Positions 36,504-45,637 are shown, counted from the first letter of the stretch. The stretch is DNA of 64,000 bases from Armatimonadota bacterium (GCA_037138755.1 JBAXHT010000001.1:901805-965804), one strand, 5' to 3'. The notes: generated by a model from the letters alone, not told the origin. Program-made: numbers and translations.

Positions 36504-38038
36504 ATGATCAAGTTCGATCAAATCGCCAGAGCCACCAAGAAGCTCTTGGCAATCGCCGGGGGGGGGGGGTAACACTCCTATCGTCAGCATTTGCTGGTCA
36601 TTACGTTGCTCAGGAAACTAGCGGCGTAACGTGCACCATGTCTCCCGGAGGTGTTGTCGGGCCATCCTTCGGCTATGGCACGTGCCTTATCTCTTCCGCT
36701 GGAGGTGGTGGCGGTTCCGGGACCATCGAAGGAACGGCCACTACCGTTTTCAACTGGGTTGGAGACTACGAGGGGGAACCGGCTCCAGAAAGTGTGGTCG
36801 TCGACGAGGTCAGTCTCGTCTACGCCAACGCCTCGGCTTTTCCGGGTTCCGTTTCCGCATCAGCCGATAATGGGCTTAACCCTTCGTTCTGCTACAACGA
36901 CCAAGGTTCAGGATCGACAACGAACCCTCCCGGTAACGGTGCCTGGGCGATCTCTTCTGGGGTCGCACCCCGAGTGGTAAGTGGGGGAGATCAAATCACC
37001 ATCACTTGCCCAGTTTCGGCTACTTGCGCTAGCAACAATGGGCCGTACAGTGTTTACCTAGCCTATCAAGTCCAGGTTTACCCTGTATCCGTGACCGTAA
37101 CCGGAACAAAGGTGGTAGACAACGAGCACAAAATACTCCCTGGACAATTGTGTAGTGCGGCGCTGAGTGTTGGGGGAGCAGACGTCTACGCAGAGGCTTG
37201 GAACTGGTCGGTGGCTGGCAAGAAATTCAAGGATTATGTTGCAACCGAAGATGTGGGGCAAGTCTGGAACGTGCCGCACGACGAATGGGAGCAACCGAAC
37301 GCTTCATGGCGTTGGAAAGTTGACGACGGGATCATGCCCGTGGAGTGCTCATCCGAGCTGCTCTTCAACGGTTATTCCATCGGCACGGCGACCGCAAGGC
37401 AAAATGTTAATCTTCTTAAAGTTTATTCTTCGCTTGTCCTAACCGAAGGAGACGGCCAAGCCGAGCTTGATGCGTCAACCGGTGACCTGACCCTCTACCC
37501 TTCCTCGTACTCGACTGCAAACTCCCGCTACGAACCTGCCATGTACATTGTGTTTGGAGCGATAACGCCAGCAGAGTTCGTCGAGAATGGTCAGGGGGGC
37601 AAGGTGAGCTATATTCAGCTTGCCAATATGCTCTACTCTAAGACGATTGGCGGGACGACAACGCCAATCATGACGACCAATTCAACTTGGATGCTAGATC
37701 AGAGGTTTCCATACGAAGGTCCGTATAATGCTGGTTCACAGCCTTACCAGACAAACGATCGCCCACGAGTCACTCTGGCGGGCAATATCGCCACGACTGC
37801 CCCCGTTGGCTCCAGCTTCGGTGCTAACTATCTGGACATCAAAGGCTGTACTTTGTTCCTAGCCCCGGGGAACGCTCGATACACACCGCTCCTAACTGCA
37901 CCTTGGCATTGGAATGCCAAAGCTACTCGTCAGTTATCAGACTGGTTTGTCGACAGCGGTGCCAGCATCACTAAGGGCGGCACAACTTCACTGATCAACC
38001 ACCCAGTGTGGTCAGCCTGCATAAAAGGAATCAACTAA
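36504..38038 (+). CDS. Secreted protein of unknown function, out of frame at a 12-G tract (phase-off as read)
   Basis: Reading from the ATG at 36504 gives MIKFDQIARATKKLLAIA, then four Gly codons from the G tract (36558-36569), then TAA. With 10 or 13 G residues the frame joins the long downstream frame and gives a convincing signal peptide (TLLSSAFA, then GHYVAQETS), then about 480 exported residues. The mature part is rich in Ser/Thr/Gly, has scattered cysteines, an Ig-like stretch (VYPVSVTVTGTKVV) and a C-terminal LSDWFVDSGASI segment. No family is recognised. A shorter reading could start at 36638 but would lack the signal. It is followed 1 nt later by a second exported protein. Alternative explanations are a dead gene or a sequencing error in the tract. 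Confidence 0.65.
36558..36569 (+). repeat. Homopolymeric G12 tract within the signal-peptide coding region
   Basis: Twelve consecutive G residues followed by TAA in the frame of the ATG at 36504. Mononucleotide tracts of this length are hot spots for slipped-strand length change. Adding one G or losing two restores the long frame. Confidence 0.9.
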
Positions 38039-38039
38039 A

Positions 38040-38774
38040 ATGAACGCTCCAAAAATATCATCAATTGCCACGACCCTGGCCCTTGGCGTCTGCCTCATCG
38101 CTGGAGCGATGGCAGTTCCTTATGCGACTCAACGGCACTTGACCGATCAAGAGCAACAGGAGAGAGCGAGGGAACTAGAAAAAGTCGGTGTCCTGATCCG
38201 CGACGGTGAATTGGATAAGGCTGAGCTTCTCCTCAACGGCTTTCCCGAACAATCCTTTTGGGGTGTAGCGGAACTTCGAGCCAACATCTGCATCCGCAGA
38301 GACGACCACTCGGGTGCGCTGGAGGCTCTTCGAACGATATTTGAACCTCATGAGAAGAAGAGTATCGGAGGTGCGGAAGAGCTTCGGACCTGGTACTACT
38401 TGCTCCTGTTGGAGCGGCGCGACACCAAAGATGCCCGCCGTGTTAGAGCTGATTTGTTGAGTTCGCCTCGTAGGAAACCTGGCGGCTCTGACGAATTCTT
38501 TGAGTTTGAGGGCCTCTCTCAAAACCCACTTGTAGCGGTGTACCTCTACATGGCATCCTTAGAGTTTGCAGCCGGTTACACCTATCGTGCCCGAGCCTAC
38601 ATCTCGACTGCGAAGAAATTAGACTCCGGTGTAAAGGTTGACGAAGTCTTAATCAGCCAGTTAAAGCGAGTCAGAACCACCCCGGAGGCCGAGCTACGTT
38701 ATGAAAAGAAGAGTTTGGGTTTCCCCATGCTCCCAAACTATGACCAACTTGTGAAAATGGTCTCGTTAAAGTAA
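38040..38774 (+). CDS. Membrane-anchored TPR-like protein, partner of the G-tract gene
   Basis: 244 residues. Residues about 8-28 form a signal anchor (ATTLALGVCLIAGAMAV). The rest is helical with repeat-like pairs (GELDKAELLLNGFPEQSFW; DDHSGALEALRTIFEP; YLYMASLEFAAGYTYRAR), suggesting tetratricopeptide repeats. The ATG lies 1 nt after the upstream stop, so the two are one operon. Function unknown. It may assist export or assembly of the upstream secreted protein, which is inference from position only. Confidence 0.65.
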   Translation: MNAPKISSIATTLALGVCLIAGAMAVPYATQRHLTDQEQQERARELEKVGVLIRDGELDKAELLLNGFPEQSFWGVAELRANICIRRDDHSGALEALRTIFEPHEKKSIGGAEELRTWYYLLLLERRDTKDARRVRADLLSSPRRKPGGSDEFFEFEGLSQNPLVAVYLYMASLEFAAGYTYRARAYISTAKKLDSGVKVDEVLISQLKRVRTTPEAELRYEKKSLGFPMLPNYDQLVKMVSLK

Positions 38775-38951
38775 CAGTCTATTGTTCCCTCGGGATTGTC
38801 ATGTCACTTGACATCTATCCCAAGGGTTCTTACGCCTTGATGCCTTCACGATCGCATATTGGAAGCTAAGCCAACCAGCCCTCTGCCGCGCCAAAACAAC
38901 CCCACTCCCCCACGAAAGACGAGAAACGAACAGCCAACAGTGAAAACCAGG

Positions 38952-38981
38952 TTGACAATCCCCGCCTGAACTGCCTATAAG
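38952..38981 (+). promoter_or_regulatory. Near-consensus sigma70 promoter
   Basis: TTGACA (38952-38957), an 18-nt spacer and TATAAG (38976-38981). It is among the best promoter matches in the window, yet no established gene follows directly. Confidence 0.55.
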
Positions 38982-38985
38982 ATGA

Positions 38986-39090
38986 ATGCGATTCATCAAC
39001 GACAACAACGACCCCGACTTCTGGACCCGTGACCGCGACGTGGTCTACCCACCCCTACCCACATTTCCGGCTCTCAACGCCAAAATTTGA
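38986..39090 (+). CDS. Possible 34-residue small protein or gene remnant
   Basis: ATG at 38986, four nt after the TATAAG box, opens a frame of 34 codons ending with TGA at 39088-39090. The product begins MRFINDNNDPDFWTRD and ends in PALNAKI. It is acidic/aromatic with no hydrophobic stretch. It may be a real small protein, the tail of a decayed gene, or chance. A transcript from the promoter here could instead be a small RNA. Confidence 0.25.
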   Translation: MRFINDNNDPDFWTRDRDVVYPPLPTFPALNAKI

Positions 39091-39159
39091 ACCTGACTAC
39101 CCCACAAAATGCGTCGCAGTTCTTCCGAAAACCGAGAACCGAAAACCCAGAACCCTTCA

Positions 39160-39165
39160 TAATCT
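39160..39165 (+). promoter_or_regulatory. TAATCT -10-like box, leaderless pattern, for the ThuA gene
   Basis: TAATCT ends 6 nt before the ATG at 39172 (spacer AATCCG). No Shine-Dalgarno sequence is present. Confidence 0.45.
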
Positions 39166-39171
39166 AATCCG

Positions 39172-39918
39172 ATGTCCAACAAACTCCGAGTCCTGATCTG
39201 GGACGAAAACCCCCAGCACCGATCTTTCGAAATCTATCCCGACAGCCTCAACGGTGCCATCAAAGCCGGAGTCGACGCCCTCGATAACAGCAAAGAACTC
39301 GAGATCAAAGTCGCCAACCTCGACGAAGAGAACCAAGGCGTCACCCAAGAAGTCCTCGATAACACCGACGTTCTAGTCTGGTGGGGCCACGCCCGCCACG
39401 GCGAAGTCAAAGACGAAATCGCCGAAATGGTGAAAACTCAGGTCCATGAGAAGGGAATGGGCTTCGTCTGCCTCCACAGCGGCCACTACAGCAAGACCTT
39501 CAAAGCTGTGCTTGGCTGCACCGGACACCTCAAAGGCGGCTGGAGAGAAGCCGACGACAGCGAAACCATTCGCGTCTGCGCCCCGTGGCACCCAATTGCG
39601 AAGGGCATCGAAGACTTCGTCATCGAAGCTGAAGAGATGTACGGCTCGCCTTTCGATGTTCCTCCGGCCGAGCAGATGATCTTCCAATCGCTGTTCAGCG
39701 TCGGAAGCGAAACCTTCCCCTGCGGACTCGTCTGGACCGTCGGTAAAGGAATCGACCCCGAATTCACCTCCGGCCCCGGGAAAGGCGTCGGCCAAGGCGA
39801 AGGCATTGGCCGAGTCTTCTACTTCCGCCCCGGCCACGAGACGTATCCGACCTACAAACTGGACAACGTCCTCAAAGTCATCCACAACGGAATCCGCTGG
39901 GCAGGCAAGCTCAGCTAA
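39172..39918 (+). CDS. ThuA domain protein
   Basis: 248 residues, all one ThuA (trehalose utilisation A) domain of the class I glutamine amidotransferase-like fold. Visible blocks are LRVLIWDENPQHR, NTDVLVWWGHARHGEV, GMGFVCLHSGHYSKTFKAVLG, PWHPIAKGIEDF and GRVFYFRPGHETYPTY near the end. It lacks a signal peptide. ThuA proteins take part in sugar catabolism, possibly keto-sugar formation; their exact chemistry is not well settled. It is a single-gene unit with a terminator after it. Confidence 0.88.
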   Translation: MSNKLRVLIWDENPQHRSFEIYPDSLNGAIKAGVDALDNSKELEIKVANLDEENQGVTQEVLDNTDVLVWWGHARHGEVKDEIAEMVKTQVHEKGMGFVCLHSGHYSKTFKAVLGCTGHLKGGWREADDSETIRVCAPWHPIAKGIEDFVIEAEEMYGSPFDVPPAEQMIFQSLFSVGSETFPCGLVWTVGKGIDPEFTSGPGKGVGQGEGIGRVFYFRPGHETYPTYKLDNVLKVIHNGIRWAGKLS

Positions 39919-39925
39919 ACGCAAA

Positions 39926-39958
39926 AATCCCCTCTCGACTTCACGTCGAGAGGGGATT
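39926..39958. terminator. Bidirectional terminator between the ThuA gene and the convergent lipoprotein gene
   Basis: A perfect 14-bp stem AATCCCCTCTCGAC / GTCGAGAGGGGATT around TTCAC, with an A-run on the left (39923-39927). It can end transcripts from both sides. The CCCCTCT arm recalls the REP-like palindromes at 33990 and 35501. Confidence 0.85.
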
Positions 39959-39969
39959 CAACCAGGTTC

Positions 39970-41262
39970 TTACTTACCCTGAAGGTTGTTCAAGAACTCA
40001 GCCATCAAATCAAGCCGATTCTTCGATCCGCTCAAGGTCACGGTCTTGTATCGTACGCCAGTGGTGAACAGTCCCCCGAACTTGTCATCAAAGCTGCCAC
40101 TGATTGGAGTAAACGTAAAGTTGCCGCCTGCCGAAGTGACCGTGAAGCTAGGCAAGTACCCTCGCAGAGCCGTAGGACTCGTCAAGAAATTGCCGACGCT
40201 GACGCCCGTCGACGTCCCTCCAATCGTGACGTTCGTCGTCGTGGTCAGGTAGTTGCTCACTTCCGTTGAGACACTTGAGAAGTCGCTTGCACTGAGTTTC
40301 AACGACTCCGCGAACCATCGTGGCGATCCCGTCGAAGCTCCTCGCGCTGTGATGTTCGTCGCAGCGGCTCCCAGATCGGCGCTCGCTGCGGATAGATTCG
40401 CTTTTGCTGCAGTGATGCTCGCAACTCCGTTGCTAGCAAGACCAAGGAATGGCGCAGGAGGAAGAAGTCGTGATGCCGGAACCGTCGCCCCCGACGTCAC
40501 ATCTGCTGCGAATTCAGTGGCCAGCGTTCGGTTCGAATCGAAATTCGAAGAGCTAAAAGTGATGTCGTATCCAAGGGCAAAGTTGAGATAGGAGCAAACT
40601 AGCTCGGCGTTTGCCCGAAGGATCAAAAGGTCGGCCTTGCCAACCTTAACCCGCGCACCTCCCGTTCCGTTCGGATCAACAATCGTGAAGTTCGCCGCAT
40701 CAATCGCATCGATGTTGGCATCCGTCAAAATAGTGACGATCCGAGCAAGGTCGTTTCGAGTGGCCTCAAGCGCAGTCTTGACCTGTACCGGAGTCGGATC
40801 ATCTGGATAAGCTCTTGAAGTCTCCACGGGCTTAGAGATCGAGTCGGTGAGGATCGAAACCGGGCTAAACGACGCCAACAGTTCATCTTCACGCTTCCAA
40901 GGAGCCAGTAGACCAACAATTCTGCGAACCGTTGGGTTAGAAATCGTCTTTCCGCTTCGAGAAATTTCTGTCCCAAAAAGCGTAGCAAGGTCGTTCGCCA
41001 ACTTTGCGGTTGAAGCAACGGCAAAGCCCGCCGCTCGAACCGGCGTTGGCTCTTGGCTGTAAGCCGTGTTCAACTTGTAAACGGCATCACTCAGTTGCTG
41101 AGTCGGATCACCAGACGCCGGCAAAGCCAACGCCGCATCCAACGCTGCCTGCCCCTGAAGGGCATTCGTAACCGGGTCGGTAAAGCCAGAAAGCGTAGCC
41201 GAGCCAGCACAACCCGCCATGAAAAGCGCGGCCAGGCCAAGAATGAAAGGCGATTTGTTCAT
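39970..41262 (-). CDS. Lipoprotein of unknown function
   Basis: 430 residues from the ATG at 41262. A longer frame to 41379 exists, but the 41262 start gives a clean lipoprotein signal (MNKSPFILGLAALFMAGC, lipid cysteine at 18) and has GGGAAT upstream. The body is Ala/Ser/Thr-rich and helical, with an AGFAVASTAKLANDLATLFG segment and a C-terminal beta-rich part (GGNFTFTPISGSFDDKFGG). No family is recognised; it is about the length of a periplasmic binding protein but lacks its motifs. It is divergent from the metallophosphatase operon. Confidence 0.7.
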   Translation of the reverse strand: MNKSPFILGLAALFMAGCAGSATLSGFTDPVTNALQGQAALDAALALPASGDPTQQLSDAVYKLNTAYSQEPTPVRAAGFAVASTAKLANDLATLFGTEISRSGKTISNPTVRRIVGLLAPWKREDELLASFSPVSILTDSISKPVETSRAYPDDPTPVQVKTALEATRNDLARIVTILTDANIDAIDAANFTIVDPNGTGGARVKVGKADLLILRANAELVCSYLNFALGYDITFSSSNFDSNRTLATEFAADVTSGATVPASRLLPPAPFLGLASNGVASITAAKANLSAASADLGAAATNITARGASTGSPRWFAESLKLSASDFSSVSTEVSNYLTTTTNVTIGGTSTGVSVGNFLTSPTALRGYLPSFTVTSAGGNFTFTPISGSFDDKFGGLFTTGVRYKTVTLSGSKNRLDLMAEFLNNLQGK

Positions 41263-41421
41263 AGAATTCCCATTCCCCAAAAAGAGGTTCTTGCAGTAGT
41301 TATCGGTGGCTGAATCGCAAAACTTCGCATAATCGCGAGTAAATCCGGCCGGTAGAAAATCCAAACGAAAATCAAACAACTTCGTCTAAACCGATCCGAT
41401 TCCGAATCGTTTGACATCCTA

Positions 41422-42936
41422 ATGAACTGGAAACCGAGGTTAGTCGTAGTGGGACTTACTGCACTGGTGGTCGCCGCATCCTTTGCGCTCATTCCTCGTC
41501 AAGGGCAAGGCGGAGGGGGCCAAAGGAAGGGACAAGGGCAGGGCCAAGGGGGCCGAAAGAAGGGTTCCGGTGGAGACAAGCAGGGTCAAGGACGCCTCTA
41601 CCCTCCAGCCAAATCCGCTTGGTCCGTCGCCAGCATCATCCTCGGAAACGGCGAAGACAAGCAGATTTCGATGGCGATCCATCCCGGCGTCGACTTCGAT
41701 GGCTACATCGAATACGGACCAGAAGGGAAGTCCCCAAGCGGCAAAACCCCAACTCAGTCATTCAAAAAGGGCGTTCCAACTCAGCTGACACTCACTGGAC
41801 TCAAACCCAACACAGCCTATTCCTACTCGCTCAACTACACCGAAACAGGTGAGTCCAAGACCGGTCCAAAGTATCGATTCCAAACCGCTCGTCCGGCGGG
41901 ATCGACTTACACAATGTTCGTTCAGGGGGATTCGCACCCAGAACGGATCGGAAAAATGAACGACCCTGAGCTGTATGAGAAAACTTACCAAACCGCAGCA
42001 AGCTACAATCCCGACTTCTTCATCATGCTTGGCGACGATTTCAGTGTCGATACTCTACAAAACCGGACGCTCCAGGCGGTCGAATACTGCTACACAAAGC
42101 AGGTCCCTTACATGGGCTTGATCGGAAAGCAGGCTCCCATCTATCTAGTCAATGGAAACCACGAGCAAGCCGCAAAAGCAAACCTCGACGGTACCCCCAA
42201 CAGCCTCGGCGTCCTCGCCCAAAACGCGCGAAACCGCAACTTTGTCAACCCTGCTCCCGATAGCTTCTTCACCGGAAACCCCGAGCCAGTTGAGCATATC
42301 GGACTCCTCCGAAACTACTTCGCCTGGACATGGGGTGATGCCCTCTACGTCACCATCGACCCCTATTGGCACTCAGACGAAGCCGTCGACAACCGAGCCG
42401 ACGGTGGTTCTAAGCGAAAAGACTTGTGGGGGATCACACTCGGAGACACCCAATACAAGTGGCTCAAAAAGACTCTCGAAACAAGTAAAGCAAAGTACAA
42501 GTTCGTATTCGCTCACCACGTCATGGGAACCGGCAGGGGCGCGGTTGAGCGAGCTACTTCTTTTGAATGGGGCGATGCGAAGAGCCTCTCCACCAAGCGG
42601 CCAGGTTGGGAATTGCCCATCCACCAGTTGTTTGTCAAAACAGGAGTGAGCATCTTCTTCCAAGGTCACGACCACATCTTCTGCAAACAAGAGCTCGATG
42701 GAGTGGTGTATCAATCTTGCCCTTGCCCGTCCGACACAACCGAAAAGCTCATCAACGGCGACGCCTACACCGTTGGGGATAAGATCGTCGGTTCTGGACT
42801 TGTCAAAGTCACAGTTGGCCCCGACAAGGCGCATATCGAGTTTCTCCGCTCATGGCTCCCCGCTGCCGAAACGGACGGCAAGAAGCATGGCGAGGTCGCC
42901 TACAGCTACGACGTTAAACCCAAGGTGAACAAATGA
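41422..42936 (+). CDS. Secreted metallophosphatase with N-terminal fibronectin-like domain
   Basis: 504 residues. A signal segment (LVVVGLTALVVAASFALI) is followed by a Gly/Gln/Lys-rich low-complexity linker (residues about 31-60). A purple-acid-phosphatase-type beta domain comes next (LTLTGLKPNTAYSYSLNY), then a calcineurin-like core: FVQGDSHPERIG, IMLGDDFSVD, VNGNHEQ, FAHHVMGTG and FFQGHDHIF. These are the metal ligands of the binuclear phosphoesterase centre. Substrate unknown. Its stop overlaps the next ATG by 4 nt. It is a paralogue of the gene two places downstream (WLKKTLETSKAKYKFVF occurs almost unchanged in both). Confidence 0.85.
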   Translation: MNWKPRLVVVGLTALVVAASFALIPRQGQGGGGQRKGQGQGQGGRKKGSGGDKQGQGRLYPPAKSAWSVASIILGNGEDKQISMAIHPGVDFDGYIEYGPEGKSPSGKTPTQSFKKGVPTQLTLTGLKPNTAYSYSLNYTETGESKTGPKYRFQTARPAGSTYTMFVQGDSHPERIGKMNDPELYEKTYQTAASYNPDFFIMLGDDFSVDTLQNRTLQAVEYCYTKQVPYMGLIGKQAPIYLVNGNHEQAAKANLDGTPNSLGVLAQNARNRNFVNPAPDSFFTGNPEPVEHIGLLRNYFAWTWGDALYVTIDPYWHSDEAVDNRADGGSKRKDLWGITLGDTQYKWLKKTLETSKAKYKFVFAHHVMGTGRGAVERATSFEWGDAKSLSTKRPGWELPIHQLFVKTGVSIFFQGHDHIFCKQELDGVVYQSCPCPSDTTEKLINGDAYTVGDKIVGSGLVKVTVGPDKAHIEFLRSWLPAAETDGKKHGEVAYSYDVKPKVNK

Positions 42937-44246
42937 AAACCCTCCCTCTCATCGGCATTTCTGCATTGGCCGTCGCCGGTGCCGCCTGTATTTCGCAGAG
43001 TGAAGCGACGAAGAAGGCAGCAGAGATCACCAAGAGCTTCGCTCCGTTCGCGCCCGGTGTCAAAACTCACTCCGACGACACAAAGTTCTACATCGAGTCT
43101 GACGGAATGCCGGAGCACGATCTCATGGCGGGTATCGTCGCCTGGCAACAGCAGGTCGCCCTACCGCAAAAGTACACCGGATCGAACGCGTGGAGCTTCC
43201 CCCTCTTCCCCAAGCCAGCTGCAAATCCCCTCTCGGCAAAGACCGGGTTCTTCCGAGGAGCAATCGCGATTGCGGCAAACGGAGTTCCCATCTTTAACCC
43301 CATCAAGAACGACGGTCGCACCGACACTCTTGTCGCCGGGGAACTCGACAACTTCGGCGGACACAGCGGCCGCGGGGATGACTACCACTATCACATCGCT
43401 CCCCTTCACCTTCAATCGAAGATCGGAAAGGACTTGCCAGTCGCATATGCCTTAGACGGCTACGCAATCTTTGGATATACCTGTAGCAAGGGCGCGACAC
43501 CAACGGACCTCGATCAGTTCAATGGTCACACAACAAAAGACCGTGGCTACCACTACCATGCCACCAAAAACTATCCATACCTCAACGGCGGTTTCCATGG
43601 TGAAGTTGTTGAAGCCGGTGGGCAGGTCGATCCTCAACCGTTTGCCCAGCCTGTCCGACCAGCATTGCCCCCACTGCGCGGAGCAAAGGTCACAAAGTAC
43701 AAGAAGCTTGGAGAAAAGAGCTGGTCCATCGGCTACGAGTTGAACGGACAAACTCACTACGTTAACTACTCAATCCAATCTGATGGCAACTACCGATTTG
43801 AATTTGTCGCTCCAGATGGCAGCAAGGTTGTAGAAACCTACAAGCCGGGCCAGCGTCGGCCGGGCGGCGGTCCCGGAGGTCCTGGCGGTGGTCCAGGTGG
43901 CCCTGGGGGTCAAGGCAGAGGCGGTCAAGGTGGCGGACGTAGAGGCGGCGGCGGTGGTGGGGATGAGCGAAGCTTCTTCTCCGACTACTCCGCGTCGGTC
44001 GACCTCAATAATGATCACGACATCACCCTCCACGAAGTTGACGAAAAGATTCGTTCGATGTTTGCAACGAGTGGCAACCTCGCCGGTGGTTTCAAAACCT
44101 TCGCCGAAGCTCACCTGTCAGACTTCGATTTCAACGGAAACGGATCGGTAGACCTTGAAGAAGCGCTCGATGGTTTCACTGCGGCGTTGCATCGTGCAGA
44201 TACTAACCACGATCATTGCCTCTCGGAGGTCGAATGGAAATCCTAA
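42933..44246 (+). CDS. YHYH-domain protein with EF-hand calcium motifs
   Basis: 437 residues with an N-terminal signal segment (LPLIGISALAVAGAAC, possibly lipoprotein). The YHYH domain signatures occur twice: GRGDDYHYHIAPLHL and DRGYHYHATKNYPYLNGGFHG. A Gly/Arg/Pro-rich run (residues about 308-345) separates this from a C-terminal calcium region with three EF-hand-like loops: DLNNDHDITLHEV, DFNGNGSVDLEEA and DTNHDHCLSEVE. YHYH proteins are widespread but of unknown function, often near phosphatases or oxidases. It is sandwiched between two related metallophosphatase genes and overlaps both. Confidence 0.85.
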   Translation: MKTLPLIGISALAVAGAACISQSEATKKAAEITKSFAPFAPGVKTHSDDTKFYIESDGMPEHDLMAGIVAWQQQVALPQKYTGSNAWSFPLFPKPAANPLSAKTGFFRGAIAIAANGVPIFNPIKNDGRTDTLVAGELDNFGGHSGRGDDYHYHIAPLHLQSKIGKDLPVAYALDGYAIFGYTCSKGATPTDLDQFNGHTTKDRGYHYHATKNYPYLNGGFHGEVVEAGGQVDPQPFAQPVRPALPPLRGAKVTKYKKLGEKSWSIGYELNGQTHYVNYSIQSDGNYRFEFVAPDGSKVVETYKPGQRRPGGGPGGPGGGPGGPGGQGRGGQGGGRRGGGGGGDERSFFSDYSASVDLNNDHDITLHEVDEKIRSMFATSGNLAGGFKTFAEAHLSDFDFNGNGSVDLEEALDGFTAALHRADTNHDHCLSEVEWKS

Positions 44247-45631
44247 AGATGAGCGGCATTGTCGCTGCCGTGCTCCTGGTAGTCGGCTTTGCCGCCCAAC
44301 AAGGGCAGGGCGGCGGTCAACGTCGTGGTCAGGGAGGACAAGGTGGTCAAGGTGGGCAAAATGGACAACAAAGGGGCGGTCCCCCGGGTGTCTTCATTTC
44401 AACGACCCCCGACTACGACGTCTCGGCAATCGAATGTGCGCCAACACCGACCACGGCGACCCTAAGCGTGATGTCCACCAAGGACAGAGAAGTCACCCTC
44501 TCAATTGGCGGAAAATCAGCGACTGAAAAAAAGTCACTTACCGCTTTCGAACCGCAGTCATTTGAACTCAAACAGCTCAAGCCAGGTTCGACGTATAGCT
44601 ATACCCTAGCCTATGAGGGAGGAGAGAAGAAAGGGGAGCTCAAGACTCCAAAGACCAAGTCAGAAGATTTCAAGTTCGTCATCCAAGCCGATTCGCATCT
44701 CGACGAAAACTCCTCCGCCGATGTCTACGCCCGAACCCTGAACCAGATGGTCGCCGATAAGCCCGACTTCCTAGTCGATCTCGGCGACACCTTCATGACC
44801 GACAAACACAAGGATTTCCACGACGCCATCAAGCAGTACCGCGCACAGCGCTACTTCTTCGGAATCTTTGGCGCAAGCGCGCCGGTGTATCTTGCCCTCG
44901 GAAATCACGATGGTGAAGCGGCTGATGAGCGCAACAAACCCGGAATGGCCGCATGGTCCATGGCCCAGCGCAAACTCCACTACCCGCCTCCAACCACCGG
45001 CAACTTTTACACCGGAAACACCGAGACGGGCGATTTTTTCGACATCAAATGGGGCGATGCCCAATGCTTCATTCTGGATCCGTTCAACTTCACCAAAAGC
45101 AAGCCTGGTCGCGAGGCAAACAACTGGAACTGGACTCTTGGTAACGCTCAATATCAGTGGCTCAAGAAGTCGCTCGAGACCAGCAAAGCCAAGTACAAGT
45201 TCGTCTTCATTCACCACCTCGTTGGCGGCCAAGGCAAGGACGCGAGAGGCGGAGCCGAAGCCTCACACTTCTTCGAGTGGGGTGGCAAGAACTGGGACGG
45301 CACCGATGGATTCTCAACCAATCGTCCGGACTGGGAATCCCCTCTCCACGAGCTCTTCAAAAAGCACGGGGTCCAAGTCGTCTTCCGTGGTCACGATCAC
45401 CTCTACGTCCGCCAGGAGAGAGATGGAATCTTCTACCAACTCGTTCCCCAACCCAGCCAGAGACGCGGTGACAACACACGCAGTGCCGAAGAATACGGCT
45501 ACAAATCAGGCACCATTCTCGGAGCCTCGGGCTACGTGCGAGTCTCAGTATCTGCCGGTGAAGCGAAGGTCGAGTACGTCTACACCCAGGGCGGAGATCC
45601 CCAAGTGAAGGACGCGTACTACATACGATAA
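44234..45631 (+). CDS. Secreted metallophosphatase, paralogue of the operon's first gene
   Basis: 465 residues from the ATG at 44234, chosen because GGAGG lies 6 nt upstream and the signal peptide (MSGIVAAVLLVVGFAAQ) follows; it overlaps the YHYH gene by 13 nt. A Gly/Gln/Arg-rich linker (GQGGQGGQGGQNGQQRGG) follows, then a fibronectin-like domain (LKPGSTYSYTLAYEGGE). The metallophosphatase core shows FVIQADSHLDE, LVDLGDTFMTD, LALGNHDGE, FIHHLVGGQ and FRGHDHLYVRQE. All metal ligands appear intact. Substrate unknown. It is convergent with the dGTPase gene. Confidence 0.85.
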   Translation: MEILKMSGIVAAVLLVVGFAAQQGQGGGQRRGQGGQGGQGGQNGQQRGGPPGVFISTTPDYDVSAIECAPTPTTATLSVMSTKDREVTLSIGGKSATEKKSLTAFEPQSFELKQLKPGSTYSYTLAYEGGEKKGELKTPKTKSEDFKFVIQADSHLDENSSADVYARTLNQMVADKPDFLVDLGDTFMTDKHKDFHDAIKQYRAQRYFFGIFGASAPVYLALGNHDGEAADERNKPGMAAWSMAQRKLHYPPPTTGNFYTGNTETGDFFDIKWGDAQCFILDPFNFTKSKPGREANNWNWTLGNAQYQWLKKSLETSKAKYKFVFIHHLVGGQGKDARGGAEASHFFEWGGKNWDGTDGFSTNRPDWESPLHELFKKHGVQVVFRGHDHLYVRQERDGIFYQLVPQPSQRRGDNTRSAEEYGYKSGTILGASGYVRVSVSAGEAKVEYVYTQGGDPQVKDAYYIR

Positions 45632-45637
45632 GGCTGG

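Larger units (their letters stand above)
38775..39171. other. Intergenic region with one candidate promoter and short ORF
   Basis: 397 nt without an established gene. The first half holds no structure I can name. The second half has a near-consensus promoter (38952-38981) leading into a 34-codon ORF, and short A/C-rich runs with repeated GAAAACC-like words (about 39124-39155) just before the ThuA gene. No tRNA or stable RNA fold was recognised. Confidence 0.5.

Noticed and set aside
36558-36569. G12 tract as simply a sequencing error
   Set aside because: It cannot be excluded from sequence alone, but the exact restoration of a good signal peptide by one extra G makes a real, variable tract at least as likely; kept as a finding with this caveat.
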